Positions 1 through 7,253 of a stretch of DNA of 64,000 nucleotides are shown one piece after another. Source of the DNA: Clostridioides difficile (GTDB taxonomy: Bacteria; Bacillota; Clostridia; Peptostreptococcales; Peptostreptococcaceae); the NCBI RefSeq assembly GCF_001299635.1, contig NZ_JRHN01000047.1, positions 124,001 through 188,000 on the forward strand. Direction: 5' to 3'. The notes beneath the pieces are model-generated. The model did not search any database, was not told the DNA's origin, and saw only the letters and a list, made by a program, of their open reading frames with translations. Each line of letters begins with the position of its first letter. Position 1 is the stretch's first letter. The position numbers and the translations under genes were made by a program.

Positions 1-245
1 ACACCTATTGCAGTACTTATTGCAAATCCTATCAAAACTCTTTTCATACTTGCATATACATTAATAAATATTGAACCATCACTTATCATATTTAAAAATG
101 TACTATACACCTTTTCAGGTGATGGTAATATATAATCACTCCAGATACCAAGATAATTAGTAATTTTCCATAATAAAAGAATTATAAAAAATATCAAAAC
201 ACTTTTTACTAGACTTAAAAACCTATTATTAAATTTATTGACCAT
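1..245 (-). CDS. ABC transporter permease, nitrate/sulfonate/taurine type (partial, 3' end outside window)
   Basis: Reading the minus strand from an ATG at 243-245 gives an open frame that runs off the left edge of the window (about 81 codons visible). The visible part has a basic N-terminus, a first hydrophobic helix (VLIFFIILLLWKI), then the stretch DYILPSPEKVYSTF and the start of a second helix. The ILPSP..V segment after the first helix is typical of SsuC/TauC-type permeases that import sulfonates, nitrate or thiamine precursors. The start codon abuts the stop codon of the upstream gene, so the two are probably translationally coupled. The substrate cannot be told from this fragment. Confidence 0.7.
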   Translation of the reverse strand, partial: MVNKFNNRFLSLVKSVLIFFIILLLWKITNYLGIWSDYILPSPEKVYSTFLNMISDGSIFINVYASMKRVLIGFAISTAIG

Positions 246-875
246 TTACAAACCATCTCCATTATTACACCCATCTTTACAATAAAACATTTCTACTATA
301 TCATACTTATCTTTAGAACCATCTCTTATATTTTGTATTTCGCTTAAGATTTCTTCTTCAGTCGATACTTCAAGAACCTTTTCAAAAGAGTCTTTGAAAT
401 ATCCTAATGGAATAGGAGATTCATCTATCTTTCCAAGTGATTTTATACCTTCTTTTTCAGCAAATTCTTTCCATGTATAAAATATAGCATTACTCTTATC
501 CTTAAATTTTTCACTTGCAAAATCCCTTAATTGTGTACATGGAGAGGTTACTATCAGCATATCATCTTCACTCTTGATATATTTGTCATATAAAACCCTA
601 CAAGTTCTTACTAGTATTGGTTCTATCATAGGTATTTCAAAACTATCTATCAAATTATTTCTTTTTAAAAGGTTTATACTCTCTGGACATCTACAATCTA
701 ACATTGTATTCTCAGTCTTTTTTGTATACTCTTTATATTGCTTCTTTACATATTCTAATTGTGGCTCACATTCTGCCATTATGTACCCCTTTTTTATCAA
801 ATTTTCTTTGACAAGGTGAAACTTTTCCCCATACATTCTTTCTGCCACTGGATTTATTAGAAGATATTTATTCAT
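246..875 (-). CDS. Small stand-alone [FeFe]-hydrogenase-like Fe-S protein
   Basis: This 209-residue protein carries short versions of the cysteine motifs of the [FeFe]-hydrogenase catalytic domain: DCRCPES (C61, C63), TSPCTQ (C113) and EMFYCKDGCNNGDG (C199, C203). They resemble the L1, L2 and L3 motifs that hold the H-cluster. The N-terminal ferredoxin modules and much of the catalytic domain of true hydrogenases are missing, so a hydrogenase activity is unlikely; an Fe-S binding or redox-sensing role is inferred. It has a strong ribosome-binding site (AGGAGG) and is followed without a gap by an ABC permease gene, so a role linked to that transporter is plausible. The exact function is unknown. 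Confidence 0.6.
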   Translation of the reverse strand: MNKYLLINPVAERMYGEKFHLVKENLIKKGYIMAECEPQLEYVKKQYKEYTKKTENTMLDCRCPESINLLKRNNLIDSFEIPMIEPILVRTCRVLYDKYIKSEDDMLIVTSPCTQLRDFASEKFKDKSNAIFYTWKEFAEKEGIKSLGKIDESPIPLGYFKDSFEKVLEVSTEEEILSEIQNIRDGSKDKYDIVEMFYCKDGCNNGDGL

Positions 876-1200
876 AGCTCCTCCTATTATTTAATATTGA
901 ATATTATTATCAATTACTAGTTTAAATGAGCACTTAAATTTTGTCAATATATTAAATTTTTCTTAATAAAATAATTTTTCTCTACATTTTTTGCTATTTA
1001 AATTAAAATATTAAATAGTACATTCAATCTATTTTAAATATTAATATACACATAACGCTAGTAATCTACTTATATAATAATCTATAAATATTATATAATG
1101 ATATGTACATAATTAGTATTAATATTTGATAATAATATCAACAAAAGTAGAAAAACTCTGAAGTATTATAAGATATAAAATCGAATCTTAAAACTACACA
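876..1200. other. Intergenic AT-rich stretch
   Basis: Apart from the promoter at 919-947 I see no coding frame, RNA gene or repeat here. It separates the Fe-S/ABC operon from the terminator of the WYL-regulator operon. Confidence 0.5.
919..947 (-). promoter_or_regulatory. Sigma-A-type promoter of the Fe-S protein/ABC permease operon
   Basis: On the minus strand TTGACA (942-947) and TAAACT (919-924) are separated by exactly 17 bp. Transcription would start near 912, giving a leader of about 36 nt before the ATG at 875. Assigned by sequence match only. Confidence 0.55.
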
Positions 1201-1232
1201 AAAAAGTGAAGTCTAAACAGACTTCACTTTTT
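1201..1232 (-). terminator. Rho-independent terminator of the GyrI/WYL operon
   Basis: A perfect 13-bp stem AAAAAGTGAAGTC / GACTTCACTTTTT with a 6-nt loop is followed on the minus strand by a T run. It lies 8 bp beyond the stop codon of the WYL regulator. Confidence 0.9.
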
Positions 1233-1239
1233 ATAATCT

Positions 1240-2139
1240 TTATAAATATTTCATTTTAACATCATCTATAATTTGTAAAATTTTATTTCTAACATCTATT
1301 GGCTCCAATACTTCAATATTTTTTCCAAAAGAAAGTATATACCCATAAATCCAATCATTTTTTGGATACTGTACTGTTACGATGAAATCTCCATCATTAT
1401 CATACAATATATTATCAATATCAAATTCATCATACACTCTATAGCCTACATCTTTAGAAATTTTTAACTTTAAAGTAATACTTTCATTCTCATCTTCTTT
1501 TATCTCTCCAACTTCAACTGGTATACTCCTTATAAATGTCTGTTCACAAACACATATATTTCTCATCCTTACAATCTTAAAAATTCTATAATCATTTTTT
1601 TGATGACAATAGGCTTTGATATACCATGACTTCTCTTTAAACCAAAGCATAAGTGGTTCTACACAACGCTTTGTTACCTTTCCATAAGTATTTATGTACT
1701 CAAAAGTTATAATATTACAATCTAAAATGGCTGATTTTATTTTTATAAATTTATCTTTCTCTATATCATTACTACCCCAATGAGAAAAATCAACAGTTAT
1801 CCAGTTTATATCTGACTTACAAAATAAAGGTTTAAGTTTTGATAATGTAGAATCAATTTCTGGATATTTAAGAATATTTAAACTTTCTAATGAGGCTAGA
1901 ATTTCTTTCTGTTCTTGCTCAGACAAAATAGATTTATCAAAGGTAAAATTATCTAAAATACCTATACCCCCATTTCTGCCTTTGTCAGTATAAATTGGAA
2001 TACCAGAAGCTGACAGTATTTCAACATCTCTACAAATAGTTCTCCTAGATACTTCAAAGTGTTCAGCTAATTCTGTTGCAGTTACTTTTTTCTTATCTAA
2101 AAGGATATAAATAATTTCAAACAATCTATTACTTTTCAT
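1240..2139 (-). CDS. HTH_11/WYL-domain transcriptional regulator (YafY family)
   Basis: The 299-residue protein has an N-terminal winged helix-turn-helix of the DeoR/HTH_11 type (about residues 5-60, with the recognition segment VSRRTICRDVEIL). A WYL domain follows (about 135-215, with the stretch KEKSWYIKAYCHQKNDYRIFKIVRM), and then a C-terminal extension. Proteins of this family are one-component regulators that bind a ligand through the WYL domain. It is the second gene of an operon with a GyrI-like ligand-binding protein, 63 bp upstream, an arrangement common in Firmicutes. The start at 2139 follows GAGGTGATTAT. The ligand is unknown. The palindromes at 2151-2182 and 2881-2898 are candidate operators. 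Confidence 0.9.
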   Translation of the reverse strand: MKSNRLFEIIYILLDKKKVTATELAEHFEVSRRTICRDVEILSASGIPIYTDKGRNGGIGILDNFTFDKSILSEQEQKEILASLESLNILKYPEIDSTLSKLKPLFCKSDINWITVDFSHWGSNDIEKDKFIKIKSAILDCNIITFEYINTYGKVTKRCVEPLMLWFKEKSWYIKAYCHQKNDYRIFKIVRMRNICVCEQTFIRSIPVEVGEIKEDENESITLKLKISKDVGYRVYDEFDIDNILYDNDGDFIVTVQYPKNDWIYGYILSFGKNIEVLEPIDVRNKILQIIDDVKMKYL

Positions 2140-2150
2140 ATAATCACCTC

Positions 2151-2182
2151 ATTACTTTATTATAGTATAACAATAAAGTAAT
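2151..2182. repeat. 11-bp perfect inverted repeat between gyrI-like gene and WYL regulator
   Basis: ATTACTTTATT and AATAAAGTAAT form perfect 11-bp arms around a 10-nt centre, directly upstream of the WYL gene. There is no T run, so it is more likely an operator or an mRNA processing/stability hairpin than a terminator. Confidence 0.5.
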
Positions 2183-2202
2183 ATAATACCACAATATAAC
2201 GC

Positions 2203-2829
2203 TTATAACTCTCTTTTTACTTCAAAACGCAAAATAGTCTTTAATGAATCAGGTGATACTTTTCTAGCATCACTTATATAAATTTCACGATGTACATTAG
2301 ATTTTCTTATAAGATTATTTCTTTTACAAAATTCACTCATAATGTCAAAACTTTCTGGTTCATTATCATATGAACCTACATGAAGCATTTGCACACACAA
2401 TCCTTCATTAATAGACTCAAACCCAATTTTTTCAAGAAGATTATGTGGCTTCTTCTTTTTTACTATATTGATAGCTTTGTCCAATAGGTCCTGCGTAACA
2501 AAATCTGGCTGGCGTATCATCATAGTATAAACTAAATCTTCTTTAATAAGTATATCTGAGTATTTGCTTTTTTCTCCTTTATCCCATATAGCTTCTAAAG
2601 GAAAAACTGTATAATCAAAATATCCTTCTGGCACAATTCCCTTCTTAGGCATAGTTTTTATTGCATATGCCAAAGAATAAAGTACTCCTATTGCTTCAGT
2701 AAATTCTTTATCATTTGGGTCTCCACTACCTCTTAACATGATAAATTTTTGCTCTGGTACTTCAACTAATATAGGATTCTCCTTAGGTAAGTATAACTCT
2801 TTTTCTTTTTTTCTCCATTCATATTTCAT
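2203..2829 (-). CDS. GyrI-like small-molecule-binding protein
   Basis: The 208-residue protein begins with MKYEWRKKEKELYLPKENP and contains the segment VEVPEQKFIMLRGSGDPND, typical of stand-alone GyrI-like (SHOCT/BmrR C-terminal fold) proteins. Later parts (YTVFPLEAIWDKGE, LCVQMLHVGSYDNEPESF) match the ligand-pocket halves of that fold. Such proteins bind or hydrolyse small hydrophobic molecules. No DNA-binding domain is present. It is the first gene of an operon with a WYL regulator, which suggests that the pair senses or detoxifies the same compound. The start follows GGAGG with a 7-nt spacer. The ligand is unknown. Confidence 0.85.
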   Translation of the reverse strand: MKYEWRKKEKELYLPKENPILVEVPEQKFIMLRGSGDPNDKEFTEAIGVLYSLAYAIKTMPKKGIVPEGYFDYTVFPLEAIWDKGEKSKYSDILIKEDLVYTMMIRQPDFVTQDLLDKAINIVKKKKPHNLLEKIGFESINEGLCVQMLHVGSYDNEPESFDIMSEFCKRNNLIRKSNVHREIYISDARKVSPDSLKTILRFEVKREL

Positions 2830-2880
2830 AAAAAATACCTCCGTATATATATTTTATACATTGATATTATCATGGTAAAA

Positions 2881-2898
2881 GTGACAACAGTATGTCAC
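2881..2898. promoter_or_regulatory. Palindrome GTGACA-N6-TGTCAC, candidate operator of the gyrI/WYL operon
   Basis: A perfect inverted repeat with a 6-bp centre lies about 52 bp upstream of the gyrI-like start and just beyond the nrdF stop. On the minus strand a TTGTGA hexamer overlaps it and TACCAT follows 17 bp later, so a repressor bound here would cover the promoter. Assignment to the WYL protein is inferred from position. It could also act as a weak nrdF terminator. Confidence 0.5.
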
Positions 2899-2908
2899 AA
2901 TTTATAAA

Positions 2909-3880
2909 TTATATTATAAAATCTTCATCTTCTAATTCTTCATATACTCCTTTTTGGTATCCATTCCCCTTAGTTGAAAAGAAATCATGTGTTTTAGTTT
3001 CCGTACTAAGACCATTTAATACAATTGGATTAATAGCATCTACAGTATATAATTTCTCAAACCCTAGATTTTCTAAAGCCCTATTTGCATTGTATTTTAA
3101 AAAATTCACAACCTCTTTTTCAAGCCCACTTTCTCTGTATATAACATTTGTGTACTCTACCTCATTATCCATAAGACTATTAAGTATAGAATACATATTC
3201 TCTTCTAATTTATTTTTCTCAATTTCATCAAATTCGTCGTATATTTCTTGTGCAAGCAATCCTATATACTTACCATGTAAAGACTCATCTCTAAGAATGA
3301 GTGATATTATTTCTCCACTAGCAACCATCTTTCCTTGACCAGATAAATACAATGGATAAAAGAACCCTGAATAAAACAAGAAACTCTCCAAAAATACGCT
3401 TGTAACCATTGATAAATACAAACCTTTTTTACTTGTTGTATTCTCATATTGAGCTAAAACTAAGTCAGCTTTTTTTTGTAAAGTTGGCTCTGTTTCTATC
3501 CACTCAAATAACTCATCTATTTCTGAGTTAGAAAGTAAAGTCATAAATATAGAAGAATAGCTTTTGGCATGTATTTCTTCCATAGTTCCCATAAAAGATA
3601 GGACAGCCTTTCTTTGTAGATTTTCTGTTAAACTCATCATAGATGGGATTCCATTATTCCCTTGTTTTGTATCCAATAATGTTAAACCACCCAATACTTT
3701 CTTATATAGTTCCTTTTCCTTATCGCTTAGTTCATTCCATACCTTGATGTCCTTAGAAACAGATATTTCTTCAGGAAGCCAAAATTGTTTTACATTTTGT
3801 TCCCAAAAAGCCTGTGTAAATCCATCTTCTTCTCTATTCCAGTTAACTGCATTATGTATTTTATGTAAATTAAACGTCAT
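2909..3880 (-). CDS. nrdF: Class Ib ribonucleoside-diphosphate reductase, beta (radical) subunit
   Basis: NrdF generates the tyrosyl radical used by NrdE to reduce ribonucleoside diphosphates to deoxyribonucleotides. The 323-residue length fits class Ib beta subunits. Metal ligands are visible in order: D70 (TLLDTKQ), E101 and H104 (EEIHAKSY), E165 (FLESFLFYSGFF), E199 and H202 (RDESLHGKY). The radical tyrosine is expected at Y108, four residues after H104. The gene starts 12 bp after nrdE stops, so the two form an operon. No nrdI (flavodoxin) or nrdH (glutaredoxin-like) gene accompanies them. If the cofactor is di-manganese, NrdI must come from elsewhere in the genome. Confidence 0.95.
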   Translation of the reverse strand: MTFNLHKIHNAVNWNREEDGFTQAFWEQNVKQFWLPEEISVSKDIKVWNELSDKEKELYKKVLGGLTLLDTKQGNNGIPSMMSLTENLQRKAVLSFMGTMEEIHAKSYSSIFMTLLSNSEIDELFEWIETEPTLQKKADLVLAQYENTTSKKGLYLSMVTSVFLESFLFYSGFFYPLYLSGQGKMVASGEIISLILRDESLHGKYIGLLAQEIYDEFDEIEKNKLEENMYSILNSLMDNEVEYTNVIYRESGLEKEVVNFLKYNANRALENLGFEKLYTVDAINPIVLNGLSTETKTHDFFSTKGNGYQKGVYEELEDEDFII

Positions 3881-3892
3881 ATATTTCTCTCC

Positions 3893-5992
3893 CTATACTG
3901 AACATACTAAACACTCATGAGTGTCTCTTGTCATCTTTGTTCTTGTGTAATATAAACTTTTCAGACCTTTTTTATATGCATATATGTAATGTCTAGCTAT
4001 GTCTCTAGTTGTCTTTTCATCTGTGACAAACAGTGTTGTTGATATGCCTTGGTCAACATGGTTTTGAACTGTTGCTACTAAATCTATTACTTTTCTCATA
4101 TCCATCCTGTATGCTGATTGATAATATAACATATTATCATTTGTTAAAAATGGCATTGGATATATTGTAGTAGAATCTCCATATGTTCTTACTTCTACTG
4201 GTTCAGTAATTGGCATTATACTTGATGTAGCATTTTGCACATAACTAATACTTTGAGTTGGTGCTATTGCCATCAAATAAGCATTATATATGCCTTTTTC
4301 TTTTACTTCGTCTAACAAACTTGCCCAATCTTCTTTAGTTGGTATATGGATACCTTCAAATAATGCCTTTACCTTATCTGAATTTGGTAAATAAGATTGC
4401 TCATAGTATTTTGATAGTACTTTGCTTTCTCTACCTTTAGCATATTCTGATTTATTGAAACCTTCAAAAGTTTGATTTTTTTCTATAGCTATTTTCATCG
4501 ATGCTTTAATTGAGTAATATCTAATCATTGCAAAAAATACATTAGAAAAATCTATGGCCTCCTCTGAGGTATATAAAATATTTTCTCTTACTAAATATCC
4601 ATGTAAATTCATAGCTCCTAATCCTATAGAATGAGACTTACTATTACTATTACTAACCGTTGGCACTGGTTTTATATCTGTACTATCTGCTACAAATGAC
4701 AATGCTCTTATTGCTGTCTCAACTGTACTTTCTATAGTTTTATTATCCATAACATTAGCTATATTTAGAGAGCCAAGGTTACAACTTATATCTTGTCCCC
4801 ATTCATTTTTACCTCCATAACCTTCTATTTTTGAAGGTGTCTGATATTGGAATATCTCACAACACAAGTTAGACATCTTGACCATTCCAACATCTCTTAA
4901 TGTATGTTCCTTATTTGCTGTGTCTATGTATACTACATATGGGTATCCACTCTCTTGTTGCATCTGTGCTATTTTAGTCAATATCTGTCTAGGATTTATT
5001 TCTTTTTTTCTTATGTCCTTATCATTAACCAACTTTTCATACCACTCATTCATTTCTATCTCATCAAGATAAACTCCATACTTCTTATATACAGTATGAG
5101 GATAAAATGCATATGCAATCTTATTTTTTTCTGCTAATTCCATAAACTTATCAGGTATTATTGCCCCTAGTGATAATGTAGCAAGTCTTATTTTCTCATC
5201 AGCATTTATCTTTTTCGTATCCATCAATAATTCAAAATCAGGATGAAACACAGTAAGGTAAACTGCTCCAGAACCTTGTCTAGCTCCCATTTGATTGAAA
5301 TAACTAAAGGATTGTTCCAACATTTTTGCTACACCAACAACTCCTCCAGCTGCTCCTTCTATGTCTTTAATTGATTCACCTGATGCTCTAAGTTTAGATA
5401 AGTTTAGTGCAACTCCTCCACCAATCTTTGATAAATGGTTTGATGAAGATATAGCATATGATATGCCTTCTGTACTATCTTCTACAGATAATAAGAAGCA
5501 TGATACCATCTCTCCAGCTCTTTTTCTTCCAGCATTTAAAAATGTTGGAGTAGCTGGTTGAAACTCTTGTTTTACTATTTTATCTGTAAGACTTAGAGCT
5601 AGACTTTCATCACCATTTCCTAATGTCAAAGCTACAATTAATACTTTCTCATTATATGTTTCTAATATTTCTTTTCCATCATTGCTTTTTAATGCGTAAT
5701 TTTGATAAAACTTGTTTGCACTCATATATGATTGAAATTTAAACTGATATTCCTCAATAAACTTATATACCTTTCTAATAAAATCCATACTGTACTTATT
5801 TATTACTTCTTCTGAATAATAACCTTCATCTATTAAGTACTTTAATCTTTCTTCTAAGTCTTTAAATTTTTTCAACTTTGGTTTTATAAATTCTTCTATG
5901 TAACTACTTAAGGCTTCCTTGTCTTTTTCTAATTGGTATTTACCTTGTTCATTTTTAATTATCACTTGATTGTTAAGCTCTATCCAATTCAT
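3893..5992 (-). CDS. nrdE: Class Ib ribonucleoside-diphosphate reductase, alpha (catalytic) subunit
   Basis: NrdE binds ribonucleoside diphosphates and carries out their reduction. The protein is 699 residues, usual for NrdE and lacking the N-terminal ATP-cone of class Ia enzymes, so overall-activity inhibition by dATP through a cone is not expected. Visible motifs are the first active-site cysteine in SCFLLSVEDS, the loop GGGVALNLSKLR, the thiyl-radical region MSNLCCEIFQ, CNLGSLNIAN, the radical-transfer tyrosines LYYTRTK and the C-terminal redox pair CLVC. It is transcribed with nrdF from a promoter at 6158-6186 that carries two NrdR boxes, with a leader of about 160 nt. Confidence 0.95.
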   Translation of the reverse strand: MNWIELNNQVIIKNEQGKYQLEKDKEALSSYIEEFIKPKLKKFKDLEERLKYLIDEGYYSEEVINKYSMDFIRKVYKFIEEYQFKFQSYMSANKFYQNYALKSNDGKEILETYNEKVLIVALTLGNGDESLALSLTDKIVKQEFQPATPTFLNAGRKRAGEMVSCFLLSVEDSTEGISYAISSSNHLSKIGGGVALNLSKLRASGESIKDIEGAAGGVVGVAKMLEQSFSYFNQMGARQGSGAVYLTVFHPDFELLMDTKKINADEKIRLATLSLGAIIPDKFMELAEKNKIAYAFYPHTVYKKYGVYLDEIEMNEWYEKLVNDKDIRKKEINPRQILTKIAQMQQESGYPYVVYIDTANKEHTLRDVGMVKMSNLCCEIFQYQTPSKIEGYGGKNEWGQDISCNLGSLNIANVMDNKTIESTVETAIRALSFVADSTDIKPVPTVSNSNSKSHSIGLGAMNLHGYLVRENILYTSEEAIDFSNVFFAMIRYYSIKASMKIAIEKNQTFEGFNKSEYAKGRESKVLSKYYEQSYLPNSDKVKALFEGIHIPTKEDWASLLDEVKEKGIYNAYLMAIAPTQSISYVQNATSSIMPITEPVEVRTYGDSTTIYPMPFLTNDNMLYYQSAYRMDMRKVIDLVATVQNHVDQGISTTLFVTDEKTTRDIARHYIYAYKKGLKSLYYTRTKMTRDTHECLVCSV

Positions 5993-6132
5993 TATTTACC
6001 GTCCTTTTAACATAATCTTGTGCTATAATTTCATTTAATTTGATTATTATTTCTTTTAGTATTTACTAGTTTAAATTCCTAAAATAACTTATAGATATCT
6101 AAATATAATAAGTATTTTTCAAAAACAAAAGC

Positions 6133-6144
6133 ACTACATATAGT
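6133..6144. promoter_or_regulatory. NrdR box (downstream copy)
   Basis: ACTACATATAGT, reading ACTATATGTAGT on the minus strand, matches the core of the NrdR consensus (acaCwAtATaTwGtgt). It lies just downstream of the predicted nrdE transcription start. An identical copy sits at 6165-6176 with 32 bp between starts, about three helical turns, as known for NrdR box pairs. Confidence 0.85.
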
Positions 6145-6157
6145 CAGTGCTTTATCT

Positions 6158-6186
6158 ATTATATACTACATATAGTATATACACAA
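6158..6186 (-). promoter_or_regulatory. nrdEF promoter with embedded NrdR box
   Basis: On the minus strand the -35 TTGTGT (6181-6186) and the perfect -10 TATAAT (6158-6163) are 17 bp apart. The second NrdR box (6165-6176) fills the spacer, so the repressor would block RNA polymerase binding. NrdR is the ATP/dATP-sensing repressor of ribonucleotide reductase genes; its own gene is not in this window. Confidence 0.85.
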
Positions 6187-6437
6187 ATTTTTTTATATCT
6201 AAACTTTTATTATTCTATTACTTCTATTATTTTTATTTTCAAGAAATTCTAAAGGATTTAACAGAAAATTAATTTATATACTATTCCTATAATCTTTTTA
6301 TTTTTTATTTTTATATACTTATTATATACTTAATATTTTATATAATAGTTAGGAGTTTTCCATTTGTTGTTATATAATTATATATATAACTATTTTACTA
6401 CTGAAGGTATAAAAATAAATTCATGAAGGTGATTTTT
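6187..6437. other. Intergenic AT-rich stretch upstream of the pentapeptide gene
   Basis: Besides the start-proximal ribosome-binding site of the pentapeptide gene I see nothing I can name. The region must hold the rightward promoter. Confidence 0.4.
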
Positions 6438-7163
6438 ATGAGAGATATTTCTAAATATGAACTTGAAAAGATACTTAAAAAACATTATTTATGGCTTAAA
6501 GACAAGAATGATGGAGAAAGAGCTGATTTAAGAGAAATAAAATTAGAAAATATGAATTTAAAGGGATACTGTTTAAGTAATATTGATTTTTCATGGTCTG
6601 ACCTTATTGATTTAAACTTAGAAGAAGCAGATTTAGAAAACTCTAGCTTTAGTAACTCTTATTTTTCAAATTGTTCATTAAAAAATTCCATCTTAAAAAA
6701 TGCAGACCTAAGTGGAGCTAATTTTAGATTTTGTGATTTATCTAATTCAGATATAAGAGGAACTAATTTAGAAAACTCCAACTTAGAATATGCCACTTTA
6801 GATGGAGTAGTATCAGATGAAAATACTCGTTTTTTCAAGTTATACTGTCCTGAGACAGGAGCATTTATAGGCTATAAAAAGTGTTTTAATTTTAGAATGG
6901 TACAATTATTAATTCCAAGTGATGCAAAAAGAGTTTCTGCTACATCAAATGCTTGTCGATGTGATAAAGCAAAAGTACTGTCAATTACAAGCATAGATGG
7001 CAAAGAATCTTTTAAAAGTGCTCGTGCATATGCTGATGAAAATTTTATATATAGAGTAGGAGAAACGATTATAGCTGAAGAATTTAATGAAAATAGATGG
7101 AAAGAATCAACTACAGGAATTCACTTCTTTCTAACTAGAGAGGAAGCCATTGGCTATTTATAA
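6438..7163 (+). CDS. Pentapeptide-repeat protein with DUF5758-like C-terminal domain
   Basis: I place the start at 6438 because GAAGGTGA ends 5 nt before this ATG; an ATG at 6423 would overlap that ribosome-binding site. The resulting 241-residue protein has a pentapeptide-repeat helix of A(D/N)LXX units (LENMNLKGYCLSNIDF through LEYATLDG, roughly residues 33-122). A C-terminal domain follows, with CPETGAFIGYKKC and RVSATSNACRCDKAKVL. This layout is widespread in Firmicutes and phages and is usually annotated as pentapeptide protein with DUF5758. The function is unknown. Qnr-like gyrase protection is only a remote possibility, as the repeat block is short. It is monocistronic, ending at a bidirectional terminator. 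Confidence 0.85.
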   Translation: MRDISKYELEKILKKHYLWLKDKNDGERADLREIKLENMNLKGYCLSNIDFSWSDLIDLNLEEADLENSSFSNSYFSNCSLKNSILKNADLSGANFRFCDLSNSDIRGTNLENSNLEYATLDGVVSDENTRFFKLYCPETGAFIGYKKCFNFRMVQLLIPSDAKRVSATSNACRCDKAKVLSITSIDGKESFKSARAYADENFIYRVGETIIAEEFNENRWKESTTGIHFFLTREEAIGYL

Positions 7164-7171
7164 ATAATAAA

Positions 7172-7214
7172 AAAAGAGTATCCATAGTATTTAAAACTAT
7201 TAAGATACTCTTTT
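7172..7214. terminator. Bidirectional terminator between pentapeptide gene and corrinoid ABC operon
   Basis: AAAAGAGTATC pairs with GATACTCTTTT, and an inner ATAGT/ACTAT pair extends the stem. A and T tracts on both sides suit the two convergent genes. Confidence 0.85.
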
Positions 7215-7253
7215 ATAAATTTTCTAGTTTAAAATTAAAATTTATCTTACAAT

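Noticed and set aside
2892-3338. Open frame on the plus strand opposite nrdF
   Set aside because: Antisense shadow of nrdF, with no ribosome-binding site and a composition typical of reverse-strand frames; several similar shadows exist opposite nrdE, EIIBC, dtpT and others.
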